This document shows positions 44,280 to 53,395 of a stretch of DNA of 64,000 nucleotides, in pieces. The notes below the pieces were generated by a model that searched no databases, was not told where the DNA came from, and was given only the letters and a program-made list of their open reading frames with translations. The position numbers were made by a program, and so were the translations under genes. Position 1 is the first letter of the stretch, and each line of letters opens with the position of its first letter. The stretch comes from Bacillota bacterium (GTDB lineage Bacteria > Bacillota > Clostridia > Oscillospirales > Oscillospiraceae), in NCBI GenBank assembly GCA_023386265.1, contig JAEWKA010000004.1:496001-560000 (forward strand). The letters run 5' to 3'.

Positions 44280-44896
44280 GAACGAAAATCGCCGTGCTCG
44301 TCTCCGGCAGCGGAACGAATCTTCAAGCGCTCATCGACGCGCAGGAAAAAGGTATATTGAAAAGCGGCGAAATCGCACTTGTGATTTCGAGCAGCAATAC
44401 AGCCTTTGCACTTGAACGTGCAAAAAAGTACGGTATTCCGACTGCCACAGTTTCAAAAAAAGCCTGTGCAAATCAGGTCGAGTTTGAACACGAAATTCAG
44501 GCCTCACTGATTGGACATGGCGCTCAGCTCGTCGTGCTGGCAGGCTTCATGTCCATACTTTCCGCTGAGTTTGTTGCTAAATGGCCAAAACGCATTATAA
44601 ATGTCCATCCCTCGCTCATTCCTTCCTTCTGCGGCGAGGGCTTTTACGGTTTGCGTGTCCACGAGGCGGCGCTCGAATACGGCGTCAAGGTCACGGGCGC
44701 GACTGTGCATTTCGTCAACGAGATACCCGACGGCGGCGAGATAATCCTGCAAAAAAGCGTGCCTGTTAATAACAGCGACACCCCCGAAAAGCTCCAGAAG
44801 CGCGTTATGGAGCGTGCTGAGTGGATTCTCCTTCCCCGCGCGGCGGAGCTTGTTTCGAAAAAAATTCTGAAAGAAGGCGCAGACTATGGCAACTGA
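44273..44896 (+). CDS. purN: Phosphoribosylglycinamide formyltransferase
   Basis: 207 residues. VSGSGTNLQALIDA binds the substrate; NVHPSLIPSF carries the catalytic Asn and His, and VHFVNEIPDGGEIILQ the catalytic Asp. It uses 10-formyl-THF to formylate GAR. Its 3' end overlaps the PurO-like gene by 11 bases. Confidence 0.95.
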   Translation: MLRTKIAVLVSGSGTNLQALIDAQEKGILKSGEIALVISSSNTAFALERAKKYGIPTATVSKKACANQVEFEHEIQASLIGHGAQLVVLAGFMSILSAEFVAKWPKRIINVHPSLIPSFCGEGFYGLRVHEAALEYGVKVTGATVHFVNEIPDGGEIILQKSVPVNNSDTPEKLQKRVMERAEWILLPRAAELVSKKILKEGADYGN

Positions 44897-45623
44897 TATT
44901 AACGACATCGGCGGGATTTTGCGCGAAAACGAATACCCCGGGCGTGGCATCGTAGTCGGTAAATCGTCAGACGGCAAAAATGCGGTTTTTGCCTATTTCA
45001 TAATGGGCAGAAGCGAAAACAGCCGCAACCGCATCTTTGTCGAGAGCGGCAGCGATCTCGTCATCCTCCCCTTTGACGCAAGCAAGGTCGAGGACCCGAG
45101 CCTAATCATCTATTCCCCTGTCCGCGTCTGCGAAAAAAAAGCTATCGTTACGAACGGCGACCAGACGTACACGATATTTGACTTTCTCTCAAGGGGCGAT
45201 ACCTTTGAAAACGCGCTCGAAACGCGCTGCTTTGAGCCGGATGAGCCGAACTACACTCCACGCATCAGCGGACTTCTCGATTTTGAAAACGGATTCCGCT
45301 ATAAGCTGAGCATACTTAAGGCCGCGGACTCTTCCGCCTCCGGCTGCAATCGCTTTACCTTTTCCTATCACCCCATAGACGGAGTAGGACACTTCATACA
45401 CACATACGCGGGTGACGGCAAGCCTATCCCTAGCTTTTTCGGCGAGCCGGAAGTCGTAGCTGTCGGGAACGACATTGACGAATACACGAAACTTCTTTGG
45501 GATAATCTTTATGCAGACAATAAGGTTTCGCTCTATGTGCGGTTCATCGACCTTGAAAGTGGCGCTTATGAAAGCCGTATGATAAACAAGAACGCGCGAG
45601 GGGAAAACGATGAAGGAATTTGA
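44886..45623 (+). CDS. purO: IMP cyclohydrolase, PurO-like
   Basis: 245 residues. The protein is not related to the PurH N-terminal domain. Its features (GRGIVVGKSSDGKNAVFAYF, MGRSENSRNRIF, TNGDQTYTI, EPDEPNYTPRIS) match the IMP_cyclohyd family known from archaeal PurO and found in many clostridia. It closes FAICAR to IMP. Placement between purN and a stand-alone AICAR transformylase gene, with overlaps on both sides, supports the role. Confidence 0.88.
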   Translation: MATDINDIGGILRENEYPGRGIVVGKSSDGKNAVFAYFIMGRSENSRNRIFVESGSDLVILPFDASKVEDPSLIIYSPVRVCEKKAIVTNGDQTYTIFDFLSRGDTFENALETRCFEPDEPNYTPRISGLLDFENGFRYKLSILKAADSSASGCNRFTFSYHPIDGVGHFIHTYAGDGKPIPSFFGEPEVVAVGNDIDEYTKLLWDNLYADNKVSLYVRFIDLESGAYESRMINKNARGENDEGI

Positions 45624-46794
45624 ACTTAAATACGGCTGCAACCCCAATCAGAAACCCGCGAAGATATATATGCGCGACGGGAGCGAGCTTCCGATAATCA
45701 TACTGAACGGACGCCCGGGCTATATAAATTTTCTCGATGCCTTTAACAGTTGGCAGCTCGTGAAGGAGCTGTCCGAGGCGACAAGATTGTGCGCCGCGAC
45801 GAGCTTTAAGCACGTCAGCCCAACGTCTGCCGCTGTTGGAAATAGGCTCTCTCCGGAACTCAAGCGAGCCTGTTTCGTTGACGATATTGCGGGGCTGGAC
45901 GATTCCCCCCTCGCCTGCGCCTACGCCAGAGCGCGCGGCACTGACCGTATGTCGAGTTTTGGTGACTGGATAGCCCTCAGCGACACCTGCGATGTTGTCA
46001 CGGCTAACATTATAAAGCGCGAGGTGTCGGACGGCATAATCGCGCCGGGCTACACGCCTGAGGCACTTGAGATTCTTAAGTCCAAGAAAAACGGCGCATA
46101 CAACATCGTGCTGATTGATAAAGACTATGTTCCCGAAACGCAGGAAACAAAGCAAGTTTTCGGCATCACCTTTGAGCAGGGACGGAATAACTTTGAGATA
46201 AATGCCGAGCTTTTGAAAAATATAGTGACCGCTAACAAAAACCTGACCGATTTTGCGGCGCGCGACCTCATAATTAGCCTTATAACCTTAAAATACACTC
46301 AGTCGAACTCTGTATGCTTCGCCGCAGACGGTCAGGCTATAGGCGTAGGCGCGGGCCAGCAGAGCCGCATCCACTGCACGAGGCTTGCCGGCAGCAAAGC
46401 GGACAACTGGCAGCTCAGACAGAGTCCGATGGTGCTGGAATTGCCTTTCAAAGACGACATTTCCCGCGCTGTACGCGACAATACGATTGATGTCTACCTC
46501 TCCGAGGAGGCAGACGACGTGCGCGGCGACGATGTCTGGCGTCAGTTTTTCACCGAACAGCCAAGAAAACTCTCTTATGAGGAGAAGCGCGAGTATCTAT
46601 CGAAAATCGAAGGTGTTTCCTTGGGTTCAGATGCGTTCTTCCCCTTTGGTGACAACATTGTCAGAGCAAGACGTAGCGGCGTAACCTATGTTGCTCAGCC
46701 CGGCGGCTCCGTGCGCGACGAGGACGTAATTCGTGGGTGTGACGAGCGAAACATGGTTATGGCGTTTACCGGTATGAGGCTTTTCCACCATTAA
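45610..46794 (+). CDS. AICAR formyltransferase (stand-alone, PurH C-terminal type)
   Basis: 394 residues, shorter than bifunctional PurH (about 510) and without the MGS-like cyclohydrolase domain. ELKYGCNPNQKPA begins the transformylase part, SFKHVSPTSAA corresponds to the catalytic KH motif, and VGAGQQSRIHCTRLAGSKA is the folate/substrate signature. It formylates AICAR to FAICAR, which the preceding PurO-like enzyme then cyclises. Such a separate transformylase is sometimes called PurV. The genes overlap by 14 bases; ATG after GAGGGGAAAACG. Confidence 0.93.
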   Translation: MKEFELKYGCNPNQKPAKIYMRDGSELPIIILNGRPGYINFLDAFNSWQLVKELSEATRLCAATSFKHVSPTSAAVGNRLSPELKRACFVDDIAGLDDSPLACAYARARGTDRMSSFGDWIALSDTCDVVTANIIKREVSDGIIAPGYTPEALEILKSKKNGAYNIVLIDKDYVPETQETKQVFGITFEQGRNNFEINAELLKNIVTANKNLTDFAARDLIISLITLKYTQSNSVCFAADGQAIGVGAGQQSRIHCTRLAGSKADNWQLRQSPMVLELPFKDDISRAVRDNTIDVYLSEEADDVRGDDVWRQFFTEQPRKLSYEEKREYLSKIEGVSLGSDAFFPFGDNIVRARRSGVTYVAQPGGSVRDEDVIRGCDERNMVMAFTGMRLFHH

Positions 46795-46815
46795 TTATGT
46801 AAACCGAGGTGCGCT

Positions 46816-48096
46816 ATGAAGATAATGGTAATCGGCGGCGGTGGCAGAGAGCACGCCATAATAAAGAAGCTTAAGCAAAGCTCTGAGGTTGACATAATAT
46901 ACGCTCTGCCCGGCAACGGCGGCATAGCGCAGGACGCGGTTTGCGTCGATATCAGCGCGAAAGACATTCACACGATAGTTGGATTCGCAAGAAGCAATTC
47001 GATTGATTTCGCGGTTATAGCGCCGGATGACCCGCTGGTTCTCGGCTGCGTCGATGAGCTTGAAAAAGCAGGCATCCCCTGCTTCGGTCCAAACAAAAAT
47101 GCCGCGATTATCGAGGGCAGCAAGGTCTTCAGCAAAAATTTGATGAAGAAATACGGCATCCCTACAGCATCTTACGGGGTTTTCACCGATATATCGGCAG
47201 CGCTCAGATACCTTGATACCGCTCCAATTCCGACCGTTATTAAGGCGGACGGGCTCGCTCTCGGTAAAGGCGTAATCATTGCGATGACACGCGACGAGGC
47301 TAAGGATGCCGTGCGCTCCATGATGGAGGACAAGGTCTTCGGGGAAAGTGGCTTAACTGTCGTCATCGAGGAATTTCTCGAAGGACCTGAGGTCTCAGTT
47401 CTCTCCTTTACGGATGGGAAAACCGTCGTACCGATGGTGTCCAGCATGGATCATAAACGCGCTCACGACAAAGACGAGGGACTCAATACCGGTGGTATGG
47501 GGACTATCGCGCCGAACCCCTACTACACCGAAGAGATTGCTGCCGAATGCATGGAAAAGATTTATATCCCCACTATGAACGCGATGAACGCCGAGGGACG
47601 CACCTTTAAAGGCTGTCTATATTTCGGACTTATGTTAACCAGTCACGGACCTAAAGTCATCGAGTATAACTGCCGCTTCGGTGATCCTGAAACGCAAGTT
47701 GTACTTCCCTTGCTTGAGAGCGATTTGGTTGACATAATGTTTGCGGCTCGAAATGAGACACTTGCTGATACTGAAGTTAAGTTCTCAAACGGCGCCGCCT
47801 GCTGTGTCATCATGGCGTCTGACGGCTACCCCGAAAAGTACGATAAGGGCTTTGAGATTACTCTACCCTCGCCCGAACCCGAAGGCACAGAAATTTTTGT
47901 CGCAGGTGCAAAGCTTGAAAACGGAAAGCTCCTGACAAACGGCGGACGCGTTCTTGGCGTCACGGCAACGGCAGACGATTTGAAATCCGCAATTGATAAA
48001 GCATATGGAGCGGTGAAGCACGTACATTTCGAAAACGCATTTTACCGCACGGACATAGGGCAAAAGGCACTGAAAGCATTTGAAAAGGAAGTGTGA
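46816..48096 (+). CDS. purD: Phosphoribosylamine-glycine ligase
   Basis: 426 residues. IGGGGREHAI is the N-terminal signature; GLALGKGV and YNCRFGDPETQVVLPLL are ATP-grasp motifs. It makes GAR from phosphoribosylamine and glycine. ATG follows GAGGTGCGCT. Its stop is close to or overlaps the purL GTG. Confidence 0.97.
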   Translation: MKIMVIGGGGREHAIIKKLKQSSEVDIIYALPGNGGIAQDAVCVDISAKDIHTIVGFARSNSIDFAVIAPDDPLVLGCVDELEKAGIPCFGPNKNAAIIEGSKVFSKNLMKKYGIPTASYGVFTDISAALRYLDTAPIPTVIKADGLALGKGVIIAMTRDEAKDAVRSMMEDKVFGESGLTVVIEEFLEGPEVSVLSFTDGKTVVPMVSSMDHKRAHDKDEGLNTGGMGTIAPNPYYTEEIAAECMEKIYIPTMNAMNAEGRTFKGCLYFGLMLTSHGPKVIEYNCRFGDPETQVVLPLLESDLVDIMFAARNETLADTEVKFSNGAACCVIMASDGYPEKYDKGFEITLPSPEPEGTEIFVAGAKLENGKLLTNGGRVLGVTATADDLKSAIDKAYGAVKHVHFENAFYRTDIGQKALKAFEKEV

Positions 48097-48098
48097 GC

Positions 48099-51000
48099 GT
48101 GGTCTACAGGGTTTACGTTGAAAAGAAGAGCTCCGAAGCGCTTGAGGCACGTGCGCTCTGTGAGGATATTCGCAGTTTTCTGGGAATCAAAGAATTGGAA
48201 GACCTACGCATCATCAATCGCTATGATGTTGAAAATATCGGGGCGGAGCTTTTCGAAAACTGCAAGCACACGGTCTTTTCCGAGCCGCAACTCGATATCA
48301 TCTCCGATAAGCTAGACGGCATAGAGGATTGCGCCGTATTTGCGGTTGAATATCTTCCAGGGCAGTTCGACCAGCGCGCGGATTCGGCGGCGCAGTGCAT
48401 ACAGATAGTGTCACAGGATGAGCGTCCGGTGGTGCGGACTGCAAAGGTTTATGTCCTGCGCGGTAAATTAACAGTCGAAAATCTTGAAACTATAAAAAGC
48501 TATGTCATTAACCCTGTCGAAAGTCGCCTTGCCTCGCTCGAGACTTTCGACACACTAAAAACCGAATACGAGATTCCGACAGAAGTCGAGGTCCTAGAGG
48601 GCTTCCGTGCAATGGACTGTGAAGAAGTGGAGAATTTCATACGAGAAAAAGGTCTAGCTATGGACGAGGACGACCTGCGATACTGCCAGAAGTATTTTGC
48701 CTCCGAAAAGCGCGACCCGACCACCACGGAAATCAAAATGATTGATACCTACTGGTCCGATCATTGCCGCCACACGACCTTCAACACTGTGATAGACAGC
48801 GTGAAATTCGAGGACAAAACACTTCAAAGCGCATGGGATAGATACATCGCAACGCGAAACGAACTGAACCGCACAAAACCTGTATCTCTCATGGATATCG
48901 GCACGCTTGCGGCAAAACAGCTCAAGGCGCAGGGAAAACTCTCAAAGCTCGACGAGAGCGAGGAAATTAACGCCTGCACGGTCAAGATTTACGTTGAGAC
49001 CGAAAACGGCACCGAGAAATGGCTGCTGCTTTTCAAAAACGAAACCCATAATCATCCGACGGAAATCGAACCCTTCGGCGGGGCCGCGACCTGCATCGGT
49101 GGCGCTATCCGCGACCCGCTTTCGGGACGCAGCTATGTCTATGCCGCAATGCGTGTTTCGGGTGCCGCCGACCCCACAAAACCTGTTTCCGAAACGCTTA
49201 AGGGCAAGCTGCCGCAAAAGAAGCTCGTATCCACTGCCGCCGCGGGCTACAGCTCCTATGGCAACCAGATTGGACTTACCACCGGCATCGTGGACGAAAT
49301 ATATCACCCCGGCTACGCCGCAAAGCATATGGAGGTCGGCGCTGTCATTGGCGCTGCGCCAGAAGAGAATGTCCGCCGTGAAAGACCAAAGCCGGGCGAT
49401 ATTGTCATCCTTCTCGGCGGCAGAACGGGACGTGACGGCTGCGGCGGAGCTACAGGCTCCTCCAAAGCACACAATCTCTCGTCACTCGGAAACTGTGGCG
49501 CAGAGGTTCAGAAGGGCAACGCTCCCGAGGAACGCAAGCTCCAGCGCCTTTTCCGCAACCCCGAGGCTTCTCGCCTAATTAAGCGCTGCAACGACTTCGG
49601 TGCAGGCGGCGTTTCGGTTGCAATTGGTGAGCTTGCGGAGGGCCTAAAAATCAACCTCAACGCCATACCGAAGAAATACGAGGGCTTGGACGGCACGGAG
49701 CTTGCCATAAGTGAGTCGCAGGAGCGTATGGCGGTGGTCGTGGAGAGTAATTATGTAAACCGTTTTATGGAACTTGCCGCCTCCGAAAACCTTGAGGCTA
49801 CTGTTGTCGCGGAAGTGAACGAGTTTCCTCGACTTATAATGTATTGGAACGGCAAAGCAATCGTCAATGTAACTCGCAGATTTCTTGACTCAAATGGCGC
49901 GGAAAAGCACATCGACATTTCACCCACTGTTCCTCAGAGCTTTGGCAAAGAGCTTCCCGCCGACTTTGAAAGCGGTCTTCGCGCCCTAGTCTCCGACCTC
50001 AACGTCTGCTCAAAGCGCGGGCTTTCCGAGCGTTTTGACTCCACTATCGGCGCAGGCAGCGTTCTCATGCCCTTAGGCGGCAGATATCAGCAGACCCCGA
50101 TTCAGGCGATGGTGCACAAGATTTCACGCGAGCATGGCGATACTTCGACCTGCTCTTTCATGTCCTACGGCTATAATCCTTATATCAGCGAAAAGAGTCC
50201 TTATCACGGTGCGTATCTCGCCGTTGTCGAATCCGTGTCAAAGCTAGCCGCGTCAGGCGCCTCCTTCGAGGACATTTATCTGAGTTTCCAAGAGTATTTC
50301 GAAAAGCCTCTGCGCGACGGAAAACGGTGGGGAAAGCCGCTGTCCGCTCTTCTCGGCGCGTTTGAAGCGCAGCTCGACCTAGGCGTCGCGGCAATCGGCG
50401 GCAAGGACTCGATGAGCGGCAGTTTTGAGAAGCTAGACGTTCCGCCAACGCTTATTTCCTTCGCGGTCACGACGGACAGCATTAATAACATCGTTTCACC
50501 CGAATTCAAGGCGGCGGAACATCGCGTCTGCCTGCTCTCCCCTACGTATAATTTTGAGGGCATTCCAGAGCCTGCATCGCTTAAGGAAAATTTCCAAACA
50601 GTAACCGAGCTTATCCGCAGCGGCAAAGCCTGCGCAGTCTGGACCCCGACCTTCGGAGGAGTCGCCGAGGGTATATTCAAGATGTGCATCGGAAATGGAC
50701 TTGGCTTTGCTTTTGACAGCGGCGTTTCGCTTGATGACATTTTCGGCTATCGCTACGGCAGCTTTATCCTTGAAATGACTGGCGACGATACCGTCGGCAT
50801 CGAACTCGGATTCACGACTGAAAAAGCCGAAATCTCTTGGAACGGGAAAGCTCTTTCTTTGTCCGAACTGCAAAGGCCCTATGAGGACAAGCTCGAGAGC
50901 GTCTATCCCTGCAATATTAAAACCGAGGATAAACTCACGATTCCCTACTCATATGAAAGAAAAGGCGCTATCGCAAAATCTCGAATCTCCTTCGCACGAC

Positions 51001-51800
51001 CAAAAGCCATTATCCCCGTGTTCCCCGGCACGAACTGCGAATACGACACAGCAAGGGCTCTTGAAAAAGCCGGTGCAGAAGCTGAAATCATTGTTATAAA
51101 GAACCTGACGCAGAGCGATATATCCGGCTCGGTTGAGCGCTTTGCAAGGGAGCTGAAGTCGGCACAAATTGTCGTTATCCCCGGTGGTTTCTCCGGCGGC
51201 GACGAGCCGGACGGCAGCGCGAAGTTCATCACCTCGTTTTTTAGAAATTCCGCAATTCGCGACGAGGTCGAAGAGCTTTTAAACCGACGCGACGGACTGA
51301 TGCTCGGAATCTGCAACGGTTTTCAGGCTCTCATAAAGCTCGGGCTTGTTCCCTATGGGCATATTACGGACACGAACACGGACGCGGACTCCCCCACCCT
51401 GAGCTTCAACACGATTGGGCGCCACCAGTCGAAGCTCGTGCGTACTCGAATTTCCTCGAATCTTTCGCCGTGGCTTCTGAATACAAAAGTCGGTGAAATT
51501 TATACTGTGCCTGTTTCGCATGGCGAAGGCCGCTTCTTAGCTTCCGACGAACTTATCAGAAAGCTTGGAGAGCACGGTCAGATAACAACCCAGTATGTTG
51601 ATCTTGATGGCAAGGTTACTAAGGATATACGTTATAACCCCAACGGCAGTGCCTGCGCGGTCGAGGGCATCACCTCTCCAAACGGCAGGGTCTTCGGAAA
51701 AATGGGGCATTCGGAGCGCATCGCTCAGGGGCTATACAAAAATGTGGACGGCAATTTTGATATCGGGCTTTTTGCCTCCGCAATTCAATACTACAAATAG
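48099..51800 (+). CDS. purL: Phosphoribosylformylglycinamidine synthase, single-chain
   Basis: About 1233 residues, combining the PurS-like N terminus, two AIRS-like ATPase halves and a C-terminal glutaminase. YWSDHCRHTTFN, LFKNETHNHPTEIEPFGGAA and DFGAGGVSVAIGEL are synthase motifs; IPGGFSGGDEPDGSAKFI and LGICNGFQALIKLGL (nucleophile Cys) belong to the amidotransferase. The overall form is the clostridial large PurL. GTG at 48099 has AAGGAA eight bases upstream and gives MVYRVYVEKK; a GTG at 48093 would overlap the purD stop but sits only two bases from that site. It is the last gene of the operon. Confidence 0.96.
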   Translation: MVYRVYVEKKSSEALEARALCEDIRSFLGIKELEDLRIINRYDVENIGAELFENCKHTVFSEPQLDIISDKLDGIEDCAVFAVEYLPGQFDQRADSAAQCIQIVSQDERPVVRTAKVYVLRGKLTVENLETIKSYVINPVESRLASLETFDTLKTEYEIPTEVEVLEGFRAMDCEEVENFIREKGLAMDEDDLRYCQKYFASEKRDPTTTEIKMIDTYWSDHCRHTTFNTVIDSVKFEDKTLQSAWDRYIATRNELNRTKPVSLMDIGTLAAKQLKAQGKLSKLDESEEINACTVKIYVETENGTEKWLLLFKNETHNHPTEIEPFGGAATCIGGAIRDPLSGRSYVYAAMRVSGAADPTKPVSETLKGKLPQKKLVSTAAAGYSSYGNQIGLTTGIVDEIYHPGYAAKHMEVGAVIGAAPEENVRRERPKPGDIVILLGGRTGRDGCGGATGSSKAHNLSSLGNCGAEVQKGNAPEERKLQRLFRNPEASRLIKRCNDFGAGGVSVAIGELAEGLKINLNAIPKKYEGLDGTELAISESQERMAVVVESNYVNRFMELAASENLEATVVAEVNEFPRLIMYWNGKAIVNVTRRFLDSNGAEKHIDISPTVPQSFGKELPADFESGLRALVSDLNVCSKRGLSERFDSTIGAGSVLMPLGGRYQQTPIQAMVHKISREHGDTSTCSFMSYGYNPYISEKSPYHGAYLAVVESVSKLAASGASFEDIYLSFQEYFEKPLRDGKRWGKPLSALLGAFEAQLDLGVAAIGGKDSMSGSFEKLDVPPTLISFAVTTDSINNIVSPEFKAAEHRVCLLSPTYNFEGIPEPASLKENFQTVTELIRSGKACAVWTPTFGGVAEGIFKMCIGNGLGFAFDSGVSLDDIFGYRYGSFILEMTGDDTVGIELGFTTEKAEISWNGKALSLSELQRPYEDKLESVYPCNIKTEDKLTIPYSYERKGAIAKSRISFARPKAIIPVFPGTNCEYDTARALEKAGAEAEIIVIKNLTQSDISGSVERFARELKSAQIVVIPGGFSGGDEPDGSAKFITSFFRNSAIRDEVEELLNRRDGLMLGICNGFQALIKLGLVPYGHITDTNTDADSPTLSFNTIGRHQSKLVRTRISSNLSPWLLNTKVGEIYTVPVSHGEGRFLASDELIRKLGEHGQITTQYVDLDGKVTKDIRYNPNGSACAVEGITSPNGRVFGKMGHSERIAQGLYKNVDGNFDIGLFASAIQYYK

Positions 51801-51808
51801 TCTAGGGC

Positions 51809-51835
51809 AAACTGCCTGTCCTGTAAGGGCAGTTT
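51809..51835 (+). terminator. Terminator of the purine operon
   Basis: Stem AAACTGCC/GGCAGTTT with an 11-base loop, then TCTC; the tail is short. Confidence 0.7.
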
Positions 51836-51871
51836 TCTCAACCTTTTTTGAAAGCAGTGCCTTTACCTGCG

Positions 51872-51900
51872 TTGACAATAAGGATACAATGTGTTACAAT
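51872..51900 (+). promoter_or_regulatory. Strong promoter of the small conserved protein gene
   Basis: TTGACA (51872-51877), 17 bases, TACAAT (51895-51900), 58 bases before the ATG. Confidence 0.75.
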
Positions 51901-51957
51901 TTGGTTACGTTCGTAAATTTAGCCTCTTTTCCATACACTAGAAAGGATTGATGATAC

Positions 51958-52248
51958 ATGCCAGAAGAAAAAGCAGCGGTACTCGAATATAAGGGTCATC
52001 CTCTCCGCCGCAAGGATAACATGATATATTTCGGCAGTATGTCCGATAAATACATTATCCTGCTCCAGGTTATTGACTCCAAGAAAGTCAAGGATATGGA
52101 CGTTGCTACAAAGGTTTCCGTCCAGCTCCAGCTTACTGACCCCGACCTTAAATCGCGTGACCGCGTTGTAAAAAAGAGCGAGAAAGAAAGTCTTTATTCC
52201 GCGATGGACGTCGCGTCCGTTTGGCTCGACAGGGCTCTCGCACAATAA
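51958..52248 (+). CDS. Small conserved protein of unknown function
   Basis: 96 residues, ATG after AAAGGATTGATGATAC. It is a hydrophilic protein with an alternating strand/helix pattern: VLEYKGHPLRRKDNMIYFG, then KYIILLQV, KVSVQLQL, and a C-terminal helix SAMDVASVWLDRALAQ. There is no signal peptide, membrane segment or recognised motif. I think similar proteins occur in other clostridia, but I cannot name a family. It has its own strong promoter and precedes an NlpC/P60 gene. Confidence 0.75.
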   Translation: MPEEKAAVLEYKGHPLRRKDNMIYFGSMSDKYIILLQVIDSKKVKDMDVATKVSVQLQLTDPDLKSRDRVVKKSEKESLYSAMDVASVWLDRALAQ

Positions 52249-52320
52249 ACCATTGAAATTTCCGGCAAACCACCTTTCGAGGGTTACCATTACCCGGACC
52301 GGAATCACGAAAGGAAACGC

Positions 52321-52986
52321 ATGATTTTTAAGCATCTCAAAACAATCGCAATAGCATCCATGCTCGTCGGCACACTTGCAGTATCCGCCAATGCCTCAAG
52401 CATCGGCGGGGTGATATACCCCGCAGGAGCTCTAAAGCTCTTCCCCGCGCCCGATAGCTTGTCCTCCGTGTTGGCTCTACCACCTGAGGTCTCAAACGAT
52501 ATTGACGGCTCGAAAAAAAGCGACGGCTTGTTAGAGCTCAATTTAGAAGATCAGCCTATTATTTTCAGCAACCTAATCGAGCTGAAAAGCGACAATTCCG
52601 AGCTTGACTTGGATGAAATCGAGGGCCAAAAAATCGTTGACACCGCAATGCTCTATCTCGGCACTCCCTATGTTTGGGGCGGTACTACCGAAAAAGGCTT
52701 TGACTGTTCGGGCTTTGTCCAATATGTTTACAAGGAGTGCGGCTACACAATTAACCGCACAGCAGCCGATATCTATGAAAACGGCACATACGTGGATAAA
52801 GAAAATCTCGAAATCGGCGATGCTATCTGCTTCTCCTCTCATACCGAGTCAATCGGTCATGTCGGTATCTACATAGGAAATGGGCAGTTCATCCACGCAA
52901 GCTCCGGTAGCGGCTGTGTCATTATCAGCGATCTTTCAGAAGACTACTATACGAACCGCTACATAGGTTCAAGACATATCGTATAA
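52321..52986 (+). CDS. Secreted NlpC/P60 peptidoglycan endopeptidase
   Basis: 221 residues with a signal peptide (LKTIAIASMLVGTLAVSANA). After a linker of about 80 residues the NlpC/P60 domain covers about 100-221: GTPYVWGGTTEKGFDCSGFV (catalytic Cys near 137), IGHVGIYIGNGQFIHASS (His) and a following polar residue. It likely cuts gamma-D-Glu-diaminoacid bonds in stem peptides. There is no wall-binding domain. ATG follows GAAAGGAAACGC. It may be cotranscribed with the preceding small gene, as only 72 bases intervene without a terminator. Confidence 0.93.
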   Translation: MIFKHLKTIAIASMLVGTLAVSANASSIGGVIYPAGALKLFPAPDSLSSVLALPPEVSNDIDGSKKSDGLLELNLEDQPIIFSNLIELKSDNSELDLDEIEGQKIVDTAMLYLGTPYVWGGTTEKGFDCSGFVQYVYKECGYTINRTAADIYENGTYVDKENLEIGDAICFSSHTESIGHVGIYIGNGQFIHASSGSGCVIISDLSEDYYTNRYIGSRHIV

Positions 52987-52990
52987 TTTT

Positions 52991-53025
52991 AAGACCTTCC
53001 GCGATGTTTTTTTGCGGAAGGTCTT
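52991..53025 (+). terminator. Terminator of the NlpC/P60 gene
   Basis: 12-bp perfect stem AAGACCTTCCGC/GCGGAAGGTCTT with an 11-base T-rich loop, ending in TTGATTT. Confidence 0.82.
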
Positions 53026-53106
53026 GATTTATATGTGCAGATAGTGCATTATAGTAAAGATGAAAATAAAGCTTATTATTTGCGTCCACTCGGTTAGGAG
53101 GAAATC

Positions 53107-53205
53107 ATGGATCACAACTTAGTTTGCAAAACCCGCTACGATGCCGTGGGCATGAAAAATAAAAGTCGGATTGTTTCGTTTTCTTTAATATTATACGCTT
53201 TGTAA
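53107..53205 (+). CDS. Small ORF (32 codons) upstream of argC, possible leader peptide
   Basis: ATG at 53107 lies seven bases after TAGGAGG, an excellent ribosome site. The peptide begins MDHNLVCKTRYDAVGMKN, continues to a hydrophobic end (VSFSLILYAL) and stops one base before a terminator hairpin. It has only two arginines, so classic arginine attenuation is not evident. It could be a leader, a small membrane peptide or a truncated gene. A TATAGT at 53050 may be its -10. No family was recognised. Confidence 0.45.
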   Translation: MDHNLVCKTRYDAVGMKNKSRIVSFSLILYAL

Positions 53206-53206
53206 T

Positions 53207-53244
53207 CCAAAATCATTATTTTTTGATTTTGGGTTATTTTTTTA
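53207..53244 (+). terminator. Terminator after the small ORF
   Basis: Stem CCAAAATCA/TGATTTTGG (53207-53215, 53224-53232) with an 8-base loop, then GTTATTTTTTT. It separates the small ORF from the argC promoter unless read-through is regulated. Confidence 0.75.
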
Positions 53245-53328
53245 GCCTTTATAGCGCAATTTGTATTTCTGCACAAACAATTATTCTTTAGCGCATTAAA
53301 TATTATAATATAATTATGCATTATTTGC

Positions 53329-53357
53329 TTGATTCTTTGCTACCCATATTGTATAAT
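53329..53357 (+). promoter_or_regulatory. Promoter of the arginine operon
   Basis: TTGATT (53329-53334), 17 bases, perfect TATAAT (53352-53357). TGCATATTTATTCG at 53370-53383, just after the expected start point, differs at about two positions from the ArgR/AhrC box TGAATWWWWATTCA and is a candidate operator. Confidence 0.65.
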
Positions 53358-53395
53358 ATTCATATTGCATGCATATTTATTCGGTGGTGATTAAA

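Noticed and set aside
53107..53205. Classical arginine attenuation peptide
   Set aside because: Only two of 32 codons are Arg and they are not adjacent, so the usual ribosome-stalling logic does not apply. It is kept as an unexplained small ORF instead.
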